A stretch of DNA of 64,000 nt from G963663365 sp963663365 (lineage in GTDB: Bacteria > Hinthialibacterota > Hinthialibacteria > Hinthialibacterales > G963663365): positions 1,116,001 through 1,180,000 of the forward strand of contig CAXXIH010000008.1 of the NCBI GenBank assembly GCA_963663365.2. The letters run 5' to 3'. The notes under the pieces are model-generated. The model was not told the origin of the DNA. It did no database searches and saw only the letters and a program-made list of their open reading frames with translations. Each line of letters opens with the position of its first letter. Position 1 is the first letter of the stretch. The position numbers and the translations under genes were made by a program. Positions 1-7,795 of this stretch are shown here, in pieces.

Positions 1-2
1 TC

Positions 3-986
3 TGGGGCAGTTTAGCGGCCTTTGGAAAATTGCAGGGCCTTATTGGAGATGCCGCCGTGCTTTTCGGCGGACAACAAGTCATCAACGCCATTCTGGCCCT
101 GGCCTCATTGGGGCTGGGTGTGGTAGTCGTCCTGAATCCCGAAGCGATATGGGCCTATTGGCTGCTGGTTGCCATCTCATCGGTGCTTGGTGTTTTACTG
201 GTTATTCCCATCGGCGGTGCGGATATGCCTGTGGTGATTACGCTTTTGAACTCCTATTCCGGTTTGGCGGCCGCGGCAACCGGTTTTGTGCTTTCAAATA
301 ATATGCTCATCATTACCGGCTCTTTGGTAGGCGCATCGGGAATTATCCTGACTCAAATCATGTGCAAGGCCATGAACCGCTCGCTTACCAATGTGCTGTT
401 CGGTGTTCTTGCGCCTACAGAAGGCGGCCCCAGCGCAGACGATGTCTACGCAGGCAAAGTCAAATCGACATCAGCCGAAGAGGTCGCCATGCTCTTCGAT
501 ACGGCCCGCCGTGTAGTGTTTGCACCGGGTTACGGCATGGCCGTTTCACAATGCCAACATGCTGTGAGGGACCTTACAAATCTTTTGGAATCGCGCGGCG
601 TGGAAGTTGAATTCGCTGTACATCCCGTCGCGGGAAGAATGCCCGGCCACATGAATGTGCTTTTGGCCGAGGCCAATATCCCCTATGAAAAATTAAAAGA
701 GATGGATGAAGTCAATCCGACTTTTGAACAAACCGATGTTGCCATCGTCATTGGCGCCAATGATGTTGTCAATCCGTTAGCACGCACGGATCCTACAAGC
801 CCGATTGCCGGTATGCCGATTTTGGATGTCGATAAGGCCCGGACTGTAATTATGATCAAACGCAGCCTTAGTCCGGGATTCGCGGGCATCCCCAATCCAC
901 TGTTTGCCGCTGATAATACATTGATGTTCTTCGGTGACGGCAAAAAGGCGCTGTTGGATTTGATTACAGCAGTCAAAGAAAGCTAA
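3..986 (+). CDS. pntB: NAD(P) transhydrogenase subunit beta, C-terminal part (cut by left edge)
   Basis: Membrane-bound proton-translocating transhydrogenase couples hydride transfer between NAD(H) and NADP(H) to proton movement. The frame is open to the left edge, so the true start lies outside the window. Visible are several membrane helices, the IGGADMPVV and LNSYSG motifs, MCKAMNRS, and the NADP-binding domain III with PGYGMAV, HPVAGRMPGHMNVLLAEA, IGANDVVNP and SPIAGMP. These match PntB closely through to the C-terminus. A strong terminator follows 22 bp after the stop, so this is the last gene of its operon; pntA would be expected to the left. Confidence 0.97.
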   Translation, partial: WGSLAAFGKLQGLIGDAAVLFGGQQVINAILALASLGLGVVVVLNPEAIWAYWLLVAISSVLGVLLVIPIGGADMPVVITLLNSYSGLAAAATGFVLSNNMLIITGSLVGASGIILTQIMCKAMNRSLTNVLFGVLAPTEGGPSADDVYAGKVKSTSAEEVAMLFDTARRVVFAPGYGMAVSQCQHAVRDLTNLLESRGVEVEFAVHPVAGRMPGHMNVLLAEANIPYEKLKEMDEVNPTFEQTDVAIVIGANDVVNPLARTDPTSPIAGMPILDVDKARTVIMIKRSLSPGFAGIPNPLFAADNTLMFFGDGKKALLDLITAVKES

Positions 987-1007
987 GTTCCTTTTCAATA
1001 GACGTTT

Positions 1008-1049
1008 ATGGCGGTTTTCGCACATGCGGAAGCCGCCATTTTAATTATT
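1008..1049 (+). terminator. Rho-independent terminator after pntB
   Basis: The arm ATGGCGGTTTTCG pairs with CGGAAGCCGCCAT through about 13 pairs, two of them G-U, across a CACATG loop. It is followed by TTTAATTATT. It sits directly behind the pntB stop. Confidence 0.85.
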
Positions 1050-1196
1050 GAAAAACTCCTATATCCGCCTTTTATCCTCAAAAAAAGCAACTTTGGCTCA
1101 ATACGCTCCGAAATGCTGCGTTGTATTGTCATAAAAGAAAATATGGCGCCAAAGAGGAACTGAAACGAAAACAATGAGAATAAAAGGAGGACAATT

Positions 1197-2315
1197 ATGA
1201 AACATCTGAAACAATCATTTAAATTTCTCACTTCATTTATCATATTCGGCTTTCTATGCAGTGGAATTGCCATCGCCCAAGATACCACCGAGCCACCCGC
1301 TATCGAGCATATTGTGGCTAAACGGGTGGAAAGATTGGACAATCGGCTCTCTTTGACCGATGAACAAGTGGCTGCAATTACGCAGATGTTTATTGCAAGC
1401 ATGGAGCAAGAAAAAGAAATTCATGAACAACTGAAATCCTTGAGCGAAAGAACCAAAACTAAATTAGAAGATTTATTGACCGACGAACAAAAAGAAAAAC
1501 TTGGTTCTATCGATCGCGCAATTGGCCATTTCGGTCCGCACGGTCCGCGAGGACAAGGTCCTGAAGGTTTTGAACCCGGCGAAGGTGGACGGCGAGGCCC
1601 TCATGGACGAGGCCCTGAAGGCGTTGAGCCCGACGAAGGCGGACGGCGTGGCCCTCGGGGCGGCTTCTTCAAGCACGTTGCAGAAGAGCTCGGCATTACT
1701 GAAGAACAGCATGAGCAAATCAAAGCCCTCATCGAAGAAGGAGCCAATCCCCGTGAAGCGATGGAGCAGGTTCTGACCGATGAACAAAAAGCACAGCTCG
1801 AAGAACTGCGTAAGAACCGTCCGGAACCACCGGAAGGTCCAAGGGGCCGGAAAGGACCTCGCGGAATCGAAGGTTTTCTGGAGCGCATCGGTGACAAAAT
1901 CGGCGTAACCGACGAACAGAAAGCGCAAATCGAAGTTCTCATCGCAGAAGGAACCAATCCCCGTGAAGCGATGGAACAGGTTTTGACCGATGAACAAAAA
2001 GCACAACTCGAAGAGCTGCGCAAGAACCGCCCGGAACCACCGGAAGGTCCAAGAGGCCGGAAAGGACCCCGTGGAATTGAAGGTTTTCTGGAGCGCATCG
2101 GTGACAAAATCGGCGTAACCGACGAACAGAAAGCGCAAATCGAAGTTCTCATCGCAGAAGGAACCAATCCCCGTGAGGCGGTTGATCAGGTTCTGACAGA
2201 TGAGCAAAAAGAGCAGTTAAAAGAAATGCGTGAAGCCAGAGCAGGAAACGAGCCTCGGGCCTTTCGGGGCCGCGGAGGCAGAGACCACCGGGGTCCACGG
2301 GGTGTAGCTGAATAA
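1197..2315 (+). CDS. Secreted LTxxQ/Spy-like repeat protein
   Basis: 372 residues with a signal peptide (about 1-28, ending GIAIAQ). The mature part repeats LTDEQ motifs within helical, charged segments, resembling the LTxxQ helical motif of the Spy/CpxP periplasmic proteins. Residues about 105-155 are Gly/Pro/Arg-rich with an internal near-duplicate (GPEGFEPGEGGRRGPHGR). After that come three 70-residue units containing DEQKAQIEVLIAEG and NPREAMEQVLTDEQ. The start is fixed by AAAAGGAGG six bases upstream. It stands alone between two terminators. The periplasmic or envelope location follows from the signal peptide; a stress-chaperone role is inference. Confidence 0.8.
   Translation: MKHLKQSFKFLTSFIIFGFLCSGIAIAQDTTEPPAIEHIVAKRVERLDNRLSLTDEQVAAITQMFIASMEQEKEIHEQLKSLSERTKTKLEDLLTDEQKEKLGSIDRAIGHFGPHGPRGQGPEGFEPGEGGRRGPHGRGPEGVEPDEGGRRGPRGGFFKHVAEELGITEEQHEQIKALIEEGANPREAMEQVLTDEQKAQLEELRKNRPEPPEGPRGRKGPRGIEGFLERIGDKIGVTDEQKAQIEVLIAEGTNPREAMEQVLTDEQKAQLEELRKNRPEPPEGPRGRKGPRGIEGFLERIGDKIGVTDEQKAQIEVLIAEGTNPREAVDQVLTDEQKEQLKEMREARAGNEPRAFRGRGGRDHRGPRGVAE
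1662..2235 (+). repeat. In-frame tandem repeat, 210-bp unit
   Basis: Three units inside the LTxxQ gene: 1662-1871 (diverged at its start), 1872-2081, and 2082 to about 2235 (incomplete). Units 2 and 3 are almost identical at the DNA level, with only scattered third-position changes in the shared part, which points to recent duplication or gene conversion. Confidence 0.9.
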
Positions 2316-2387
2316 TACACCTATCCGGCGATGATACCTCACTCTACCACGAGGCATCTCGACCGTTGCTCCCACATCCCGCGTTCT

Positions 2388-2417
2388 GGGCCGGGCCCAT
2401 TAAAGCCCGGCCCTTTT
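2388..2417 (+). terminator. Rho-independent terminator after the LTxxQ gene
   Basis: A perfect 9-bp stem, GGGCCGGGC / GCCCGGCCC, with an 8-base loop is followed by TTTT. It lies 72 bp after the stop at 2315. Confidence 0.85.
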
Positions 2418-2652
2418 ACTAGAGAGACTGTAAATATTTAAGGCCTATCGATACTGACTCACATTGCAATCCAACAGGTATTTTGATTTGACACTTGATT
2501 ACTGAAGAAATAAAAAATATGTCAATTTCCATAGAACATGGAAAAGATTCCGAAATGAACCTGTCGATAAGCAATCAAATTGATACTCTCAAATATCATG
2601 TGGATATTTATTCAATGCAATCATTTTTATGTTGAGGGCAAGGACTGTTCAA
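2418..2652. other. Intergenic region, probable promoter of the reductase operon
   Basis: AT-rich sequence between the terminator and the preferred start of the next gene. I see no convincing promoter boxes, RNA gene or repeat. An in-frame ATG at 2629 is an alternative start of the downstream gene. Confidence 0.4.
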
Positions 2653-4194
2653 ATGTACGGCTTCGCTACACCTGAAGGAACAGCCCGGTTTCAAAATCGT
2701 TTTGCATCACCGTATCCATTTGTTTGGCGCTCTTTAGGCAAAACCGGGCTCTGCGTAGGAGCGTTTGGATTTGGTGGTTACCGCATTCACAATCGTCAGG
2801 AAAGTTACCAAGATGCGTTGCTCAAAGCGGTGGCCGGAGGCTGCAATCTAATTGACACCTCCAGCAACTACGGCGACGGAGGCAGCGAGATTCTCGTGGG
2901 CAGCGTTATCCAGCGGCTGTCTCATGAATACAGTATCGGCCGCGATGAAATCGTTGTCGTCACAAAAGGAGGCTATATCCAAGGCAGCAACCTTGCCATT
3001 GCCAAACAGCGTGAAATCGATGGAAATCCATTCCCGGATGTCGTTCGCTATATGGAAGGCTGCTGGCACTGTATCCATCCGGAGTTTCTTGAGGACCAAC
3101 TTGACCGCTCCTTAAAACGTCTCGGTCTTCAGACCATCGATGTTTACCTGCTGCACAATCCGGAGTATTTCTTAACCGATTATGCCAAAAAGAAAAGAGG
3201 GCCGATTGAAGCGGCGCGGGAAGAATACAACCGAAGAATTGCATTGGCCTTTCAATGGATGGAACGGAAAGTGCAAGAAGGCCGAATTCGCTATTACGGA
3301 ATATCCTCCAATACTTTTCCGGACAACACTAAAAAGGCCGATTTTACGTCTTTTGAACAAACGCTGGAGATCGCGGAAGCGATCTCTCCCAATCACCATT
3401 ATGCAGTGATTCAGCTGCCCATGAATCTTTTGGAACGCGGCGCATGGGTTCATAAAACACAAGCCAATGGCACAAAAAGCGTGTTACAAGCGGCAAAGCA
3501 GGCCAACATCGCGGTGCTTATAAACCGTCCGCTAAATGCCTTTGCCCACAGCCGGATTATCCGCCTGAGTGAATTCGGAGTCGCGGACGAAGACCAATTG
3601 CATAGACAAATGGAAACGGTCTTTGCCGCAATTGGAGAATTAGAAAATCATTATCAACAAGACATCGGTTCCATGCCGGAGTTCCGGGAACTAACATCCA
3701 AATACGATAACCATTTGATGTGGGGAGATACACTATCGGCCAATTACGCATACTTTCGGGGTTTCGAAGAATGGAATTCAACACTTGAATCCATGATCTG
3801 GCCGGCTTTTCTTAATGCGGTCAGTCTTTTTTCTTCATGTGCCGAGGGAAACGAAAGCTGGCATAAGTGGGTAGGAAATTACACACAACGTATGGTCGAA
3901 CTCGTCGCCTTAATTTCAGCCTATTATGAAAATAAAGCACAGGCCCGCTCAGCCCGTATTCGTGAGCGCATTTCACATCTGAATACCAATCTTGCATTTC
4001 TAAAGACGCTCTCTCAAAAGTCAGTGCATCTTTTGGCATCCATACCCGAAATAACAACTGTCTTAATTGGAATGCGCCGTCCTGAGTATGTTGATGATAT
4101 TCTAAGATTGAGGAGCCATCCGCCCATCATCGATGCCCACGATGTCTTGGAGACACTTGATCGCAGCCAAATCTTGGAAGAAGCACTTTCATGA
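2653..4194 (+). CDS. Aldo/keto reductase family protein with long C-terminal extension
   Basis: NAD(P)H-dependent oxidoreductase fold. The family signature is visible: SLGKTGL near the N-terminus, NLIDTSSNYGDGG (Asp and Tyr of the tetrad), VVTKGGY (Lys) and VYLLHNP (His). At 513 residues it is much longer than the usual 280-340. The extra sequence includes a long insert after the TKGGY region and a helical stretch near residues 310-450, before the final ITTVLIGMRRPEYVDDIL segment that normally ends the barrel. I chose ATG 2653 over 2629 because GAGGGCAAGGA lies upstream at good spacing. The substrate is unknown. It starts a run with a pterin dehydratase and a second reductase. Confidence 0.85.
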   Translation: MYGFATPEGTARFQNRFASPYPFVWRSLGKTGLCVGAFGFGGYRIHNRQESYQDALLKAVAGGCNLIDTSSNYGDGGSEILVGSVIQRLSHEYSIGRDEIVVVTKGGYIQGSNLAIAKQREIDGNPFPDVVRYMEGCWHCIHPEFLEDQLDRSLKRLGLQTIDVYLLHNPEYFLTDYAKKKRGPIEAAREEYNRRIALAFQWMERKVQEGRIRYYGISSNTFPDNTKKADFTSFEQTLEIAEAISPNHHYAVIQLPMNLLERGAWVHKTQANGTKSVLQAAKQANIAVLINRPLNAFAHSRIIRLSEFGVADEDQLHRQMETVFAAIGELENHYQQDIGSMPEFRELTSKYDNHLMWGDTLSANYAYFRGFEEWNSTLESMIWPAFLNAVSLFSSCAEGNESWHKWVGNYTQRMVELVALISAYYENKAQARSARIRERISHLNTNLAFLKTLSQKSVHLLASIPEITTVLIGMRRPEYVDDILRLRSHPPIIDAHDVLETLDRSQILEEALS

Positions 4195-4260
4195 ATACTC
4201 ATTGCAGCCATTTTGCATTTCGATAGGAGCAAATGCGGAAAATATCATTGGAGTATAGAT

Positions 4261-4572
4261 ATGAGTTTGGCCGAGCAGAGTTGTATTCCCGGAAAAGTGG
4301 AAAAACTTATTCGAGAGCAGATTGAAGATTTAATTTACGATATCGCCGGTTGGCAGGAAACCGGAAGCCATATTCAAAAAATCTTTCAATTTGAGGATTT
4401 TAAATCCGCCATGGTATTTGTAAATAAAGTCGCAGATTTGGCGGAAGCGGAAAACCATCACCCTGACATCGCGATCCATTACAACCAAGTTGAACTCACA
4501 TTATGGACACATTCTGTAGATGGATTGTCCATGAATGATTTCATTCTTGCCGCAAAAATCGATCAAATTTGA
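4261..4572 (+). CDS. phhB: Pterin-4a-carbinolamine dehydratase
   Basis: A 103-residue cytoplasmic enzyme that dehydrates 4a-hydroxytetrahydropterin and so recycles pterin cofactor. The family core is clear: GWQETGSHIQKIFQFEDF, then FVNKVADLAEAENHHPDI, with the ENHHPD catalytic histidines, and a later VELTLWTHSVDGLS. ATG 4261 is chosen over the in-frame 4213 because GGAG lies seven bases upstream and family members start close to this point. No aromatic amino acid hydroxylase is nearby. It lies between two aldo/keto reductase genes in the same orientation, probably co-transcribed. Confidence 0.93.
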   Translation: MSLAEQSCIPGKVEKLIREQIEDLIYDIAGWQETGSHIQKIFQFEDFKSAMVFVNKVADLAEAENHHPDIAIHYNQVELTLWTHSVDGLSMNDFILAAKIDQI

Positions 4573-4677
4573 CCATATCATTTACGTAAGCTTACACCCT
4601 CGCAATTCTCTGACTATCATTCCAATAGAATCGTAGCATGGGAAACAATACAATCGGCACTGGGCCGTAGAGAATTT

Positions 4678-5622
4678 GTGAAGAATTCGGCGTTACTGAG
4701 CGCGGTGACGTTATCCAAGTATGCCATGGGAGTAAGCGGCACTATGCAAACCGAGAATCCTATCCCCAAACGTTCATTAGGCAAAACCGGCGTGGAACTT
4801 TCCATTTTAGGTATGGGAGGTATCGTCGTCATGAATTCTGAGCCGGCTCACGCGGCCGACATCGTCGCCGAGGCCGTCGACCGGGGAATCAATTACTTTG
4901 ACGTGGCTCCGAGTTATGGCGATGCGCAAGAAAAACTAGGTCCCGCGCTTGAGGCCCACCGGGATAAAGTATTCCTTGCCTGCAAAACGGGAGACCGCAC
5001 CAAGGTAGGTGCACAAAAAGAGCTGGAAGAAAGTCTGCGGCTGCTCAAAACCGACCACCTGGATCTATACCAACTCCATGCGATTACCGATATTGAAAAG
5101 GATGTCAAAATCGCATTGGGGCCGGGCGGTGCAATGGAAACAATTTTGAAAGCCAAAGAGGATGGAAAAATCCGGTTTATCGGTTTTTCGGCGCATTCAC
5201 CTGAGGCAGCTTTAGCGGCCATGGAGGCTTTTCCATTTGACACGATTCTCTATCCCATCAACATCGTCTGCCATTATAAAAGCCACTTCGATCAGCGTCC
5301 GCTGAATAAAGCCCGCGAAAATGGCATGGGAATTTTGGCCCTCAAAGCCATGGCGAGTACCAAATGGGAGCATTCCGTAGGAGATGTCCGGCGCAAGGAT
5401 TTTTCCAAATGCTGGTATCAACCGGTCGTTTCCTCTGAAGATGCCTTGCGTGGCTTACGTTTCACACTTTCGCAGCCGGGTCTGACCGCCGCTCTTCCGC
5501 CCGGTGAAGAAAAACTCTTTAGAATGGCTTTGGATTTAGTACCTCAGCTCACGCCTATGGGTGTAGATGAATTGGCTGACGCAGAGCGATCCGTACAGGA
5601 ATTGCAGCCAATTTTCCCCTAG
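4678..5622 (+). CDS. Aldo/keto reductase, probably with a disrupted Tat signal
   Basis: Aldo/keto reductase fold: KRSLGKTGVELSILGMGG, INYFDVAPSYGDAQ (Asp and Tyr), LACKTGDR (Lys) and LYQLHAI (His), at about 314 residues from GTG 4678. Reading the same frame upstream gives ALGRREFVKNSALLSAV, a good twin-arginine signal, but no ATG in that frame. An ATG at 4638 lies one base out of frame: dropping one G from the GGG at 4640-4642 would give METIQSALGRREF. Either the gene uses a non-ATG start or there is a one-base insertion or sequencing error. If the Tat signal is real, the protein is periplasmic. Confidence 0.85.
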   Translation: MKNSALLSAVTLSKYAMGVSGTMQTENPIPKRSLGKTGVELSILGMGGIVVMNSEPAHAADIVAEAVDRGINYFDVAPSYGDAQEKLGPALEAHRDKVFLACKTGDRTKVGAQKELEESLRLLKTDHLDLYQLHAITDIEKDVKIALGPGGAMETILKAKEDGKIRFIGFSAHSPEAALAAMEAFPFDTILYPINIVCHYKSHFDQRPLNKARENGMGILALKAMASTKWEHSVGDVRRKDFSKCWYQPVVSSEDALRGLRFTLSQPGLTAALPPGEEKLFRMALDLVPQLTPMGVDELADAERSVQELQPIFP

Positions 5623-5747
5623 ACCGCATGCCATCTCCCGGCCAGCCGGTTTTCGTCATAGTTGATATTTCTTTAAGTTCATATCGAAAAGGTCTATTTT
5701 ATGCATGGAGAAATTTTCTGGCGCCATTTCCAGAAAGGGAGAGAATT

Positions 5748-6347
5748 ATGGATAGGCGGAAATCCGCTTTTACGCTCATTGAACTTTTGATTGTCGTTGC
5801 AATTATCGGAATCCTTGCCGCGATCGCCGTACCCAATTTCTTAAACGCCCAAACGCGAGCTAAAATCGCCAACGTTAAGGCAGACTTCAATGCCATCTCA
5901 ACGGCAATGGAATCATATTATCTGGATAACAACCATTACCCCACATCGTTTCAACTCCAGCGCTTAACTACGCCAATTGCTTACCTTGGCTCTGTTCCCC
6001 AAGATCCATTTCCACTGGTAACGGCTGAACAATACGGTGGCGGTTCCGGACCAACATGGTACCGGTATGTGAGTGGAGAAAAATCTGCGAATATCCGCAT
6101 CGCTCATTGTGCGGATTATTGGGCCTATTATCCGCCTTTCTTGCTTCGCGGCCCCGCCGAAACAAAAGCCGGTCAAGACGATTGTCCAACACAGTGGCTC
6201 GTTAAATCGTTTGGACCGAATACAAACCATAAAAGCCTTTGCGGCGGCAACAACGGCGATGATTGCACATTCCGTTACGATGGCAGCAATGGTTTGCGGA
6301 GTATCGGCGATATTGCCGTTTTCGGACCGGGCATGGGGCAGCAGTAA
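5748..6347 (+). CDS. Prepilin/pseudopilin-like protein
   Basis: A 199-residue protein with a class III prepilin signal: MDRRKSA, then FTLIELLIVVAIIGILAAIA, the helix that anchors and packs pilins or type II pseudopilins. Alanine precedes the conserved Phe where glycine is usual. After the helix come VPNFLNAQTRAKIA and a cysteine-containing globular C-terminal domain ending near SIGDIAVFGPG. An ATG further upstream (5628) would bury the leader, and AAAGGGAGAGA precedes 5748. It is probably processed by a prepilin peptidase that is not in this window. It could serve the secretin cluster at 25959-36024 (inference). Confidence 0.85.
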   Translation: MDRRKSAFTLIELLIVVAIIGILAAIAVPNFLNAQTRAKIANVKADFNAISTAMESYYLDNNHYPTSFQLQRLTTPIAYLGSVPQDPFPLVTAEQYGGGSGPTWYRYVSGEKSANIRIAHCADYWAYYPPFLLRGPAETKAGQDDCPTQWLVKSFGPNTNHKSLCGGNNGDDCTFRYDGSNGLRSIGDIAVFGPGMGQQ

Positions 6348-6362
6348 ACGCCGTTTAAACCA

Positions 6363-6770
6363 TCAAACGTTCTGCTTGCCACTCATATCCGCACGGAAAT
6401 AAGGTTGTAGAAAATATACAGCCATCAAAATACTGTAAATCGCAACATGCGTTAAATACAAATGGTAGAGATGGCTGGAGACTTCGAGCATCCATTGGTG
6501 AAGTGCGGCCTGATATCCGGTGGCCTTGTCGTAAAAAACGATAAACGCCAACAAAAGATGGATAACGACTCCCAATGGCTGCAACACACCGTGCAGCAAG
6601 AGCCGGAAGTATACGGCAATCCACACCAGCGCAACGAGTACAAAAACGCCGGCCGTGAGCCACGATATAACACCACCCCGTTGGAACGCTAATAGGGTAT
6701 GAAGAAACGCACCCATGACTGCCAGCAGGGCCGCCACAAGCGCAGCTTTCTGTTGGGGAAGAATCCGCAC
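6363..6770 (-). CDS. Small four-helix membrane protein of unknown function
   Basis: 135 residues from a GTG start, composed of about four hydrophobic segments (for example WLTAGVFVLVALVWIAVYF and HVAIYSILMAVYFL) joined by short loops. This composition is typical of an inner-membrane protein. I recognise no family. It is convergent with the prepilin gene, with only 15 bp between the stops. The start is weakly supported, with no good ribosome site. Confidence 0.6.
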   Translation of the reverse strand: MRILPQQKAALVAALLAVMGAFLHTLLAFQRGGVISWLTAGVFVLVALVWIAVYFRLLLHGVLQPLGVVIHLLLAFIVFYDKATGYQAALHQWMLEVSSHLYHLYLTHVAIYSILMAVYFLQPYFRADMSGKQNV

Positions 6771-6899
6771 AAAAATCTCTGCCTGATTCGAGTTAATCTA
6801 GCTCTTACTGTACAGATTTTAGGATGTTGAAGGTAGCGGACCATCAAAAATAGAAGCGGGAATGCGGACGCATTTATAGAAGATACGCAAAGGGTGTGT

Positions 6900-7574
6900 T
6901 TAGCGGCCTGGCGCCGGTGGTCCTTGGGGGCGGCTGGGGCCGATGTAACTGAGCGGATAAATGCGGGTATAGGGATAGCCCTGATGCGGAGCCCCAACAA
7001 CTTCTTTGTAAATGTCACCGTTGGATTTGGTGCCGTTTGTCACATCATACTGATTGGTGCCATCAAAATCCGAATCCGGCCCGAATGACCAAACATAAAA
7101 GGCAGCCAAGCGAGTATCTGAGGCGTATCGGGGTTCGTATTCCTCAAAGTTCTCATAGAGAGCAGCCCGGGGTTCGCAGTGGTACTGGCCCAGACTATCG
7201 AGGTAATAGGGATCAGTATGTGCGTTGGTAGGTTTCTGAAAAATATCGTCGAGGGATGTAGTCAAATAGGCGATGGGAGTTGTCACGGCTTTATGTTGAG
7301 ACGGGTCGCCATCGAGGTGGTTCGGCCACTGGTTGAAGTCGATGTTATAGAGTGTGTAGGCCTCCGATACCACCTTCAGTTCAACACGGACACTGGTTGC
7401 CTTGGCCCGGGTTTGCGCATCCATGTAATTAGGCAGGGCCGTTGTGGCCAGAATGCTGATAATGGTGCAGACAACCAACAATTCAATCAAAGTAAAGGCG
7501 CGACTCTCTGTCCCCGGATTAACCTTACCGGTGTAAGCCTGCCTCGTATCTAAACTTTTACACTTACGCGTCAT
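6900..7574 (-). CDS. Prepilin/pseudopilin-like protein
   Basis: A 224-residue protein. A long leader (about 27 residues) precedes AFTLIELLVVCTIISILATT, again with Ala before Phe. The helix runs into LPNYMDAQTRAKATS, closely resembling the partner at 5748-6347. The C-terminal domain has FYVWSFGPDSDFDG and a NGTKSNGDIY stretch comparable to the SNGLRSIGDI end of the partner, so the two are paralogues. The C-terminus is Pro-rich. It is transcribed away from the M16 peptidase gene. Assembly into a pilus or pseudopilus is inferred from the signal alone. Confidence 0.82.
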   Translation of the reverse strand: MTRKCKSLDTRQAYTGKVNPGTESRAFTLIELLVVCTIISILATTALPNYMDAQTRAKATSVRVELKVVSEAYTLYNIDFNQWPNHLDGDPSQHKAVTTPIAYLTTSLDDIFQKPTNAHTDPYYLDSLGQYHCEPRAALYENFEEYEPRYASDTRLAAFYVWSFGPDSDFDGTNQYDVTNGTKSNGDIYKEVVGAPHQGYPYTRIYPLSYIGPSRPQGPPAPGR

Positions 7575-7795
7575 AATTGCGTACCATCACACCAGATTTC
7601 GGCCCTTATTAGTAGTTTATGCATGGATGGCCTTTCTGTCAGGCCAAACCGGCCTTTCGCAGGCCATATCATCTCATGGGACAATACCCCACGAGCGGAT
7701 GGAGGAAGGCAATTAGACTCATCCTCTGTCTCAAAAGCCGATATGCTTTGACTATACTTACCCGAACCGGAAGAACAAATCTTCGGAGGACATCG

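Noticed and set aside
1473..2207. 244-codon minus-strand frame
   Set aside because: It lies wholly inside the LTxxQ gene and repeats with its 210-bp unit; the Phe/Leu-rich product is a reverse shadow of acidic, Lys/Glu/Gln-rich helices.
5628..5747. Upstream extension of the prepilin frame
   Set aside because: It would put 40 residues before the MDRRKSA leader and block class III processing; the ribosome site fits 5748.
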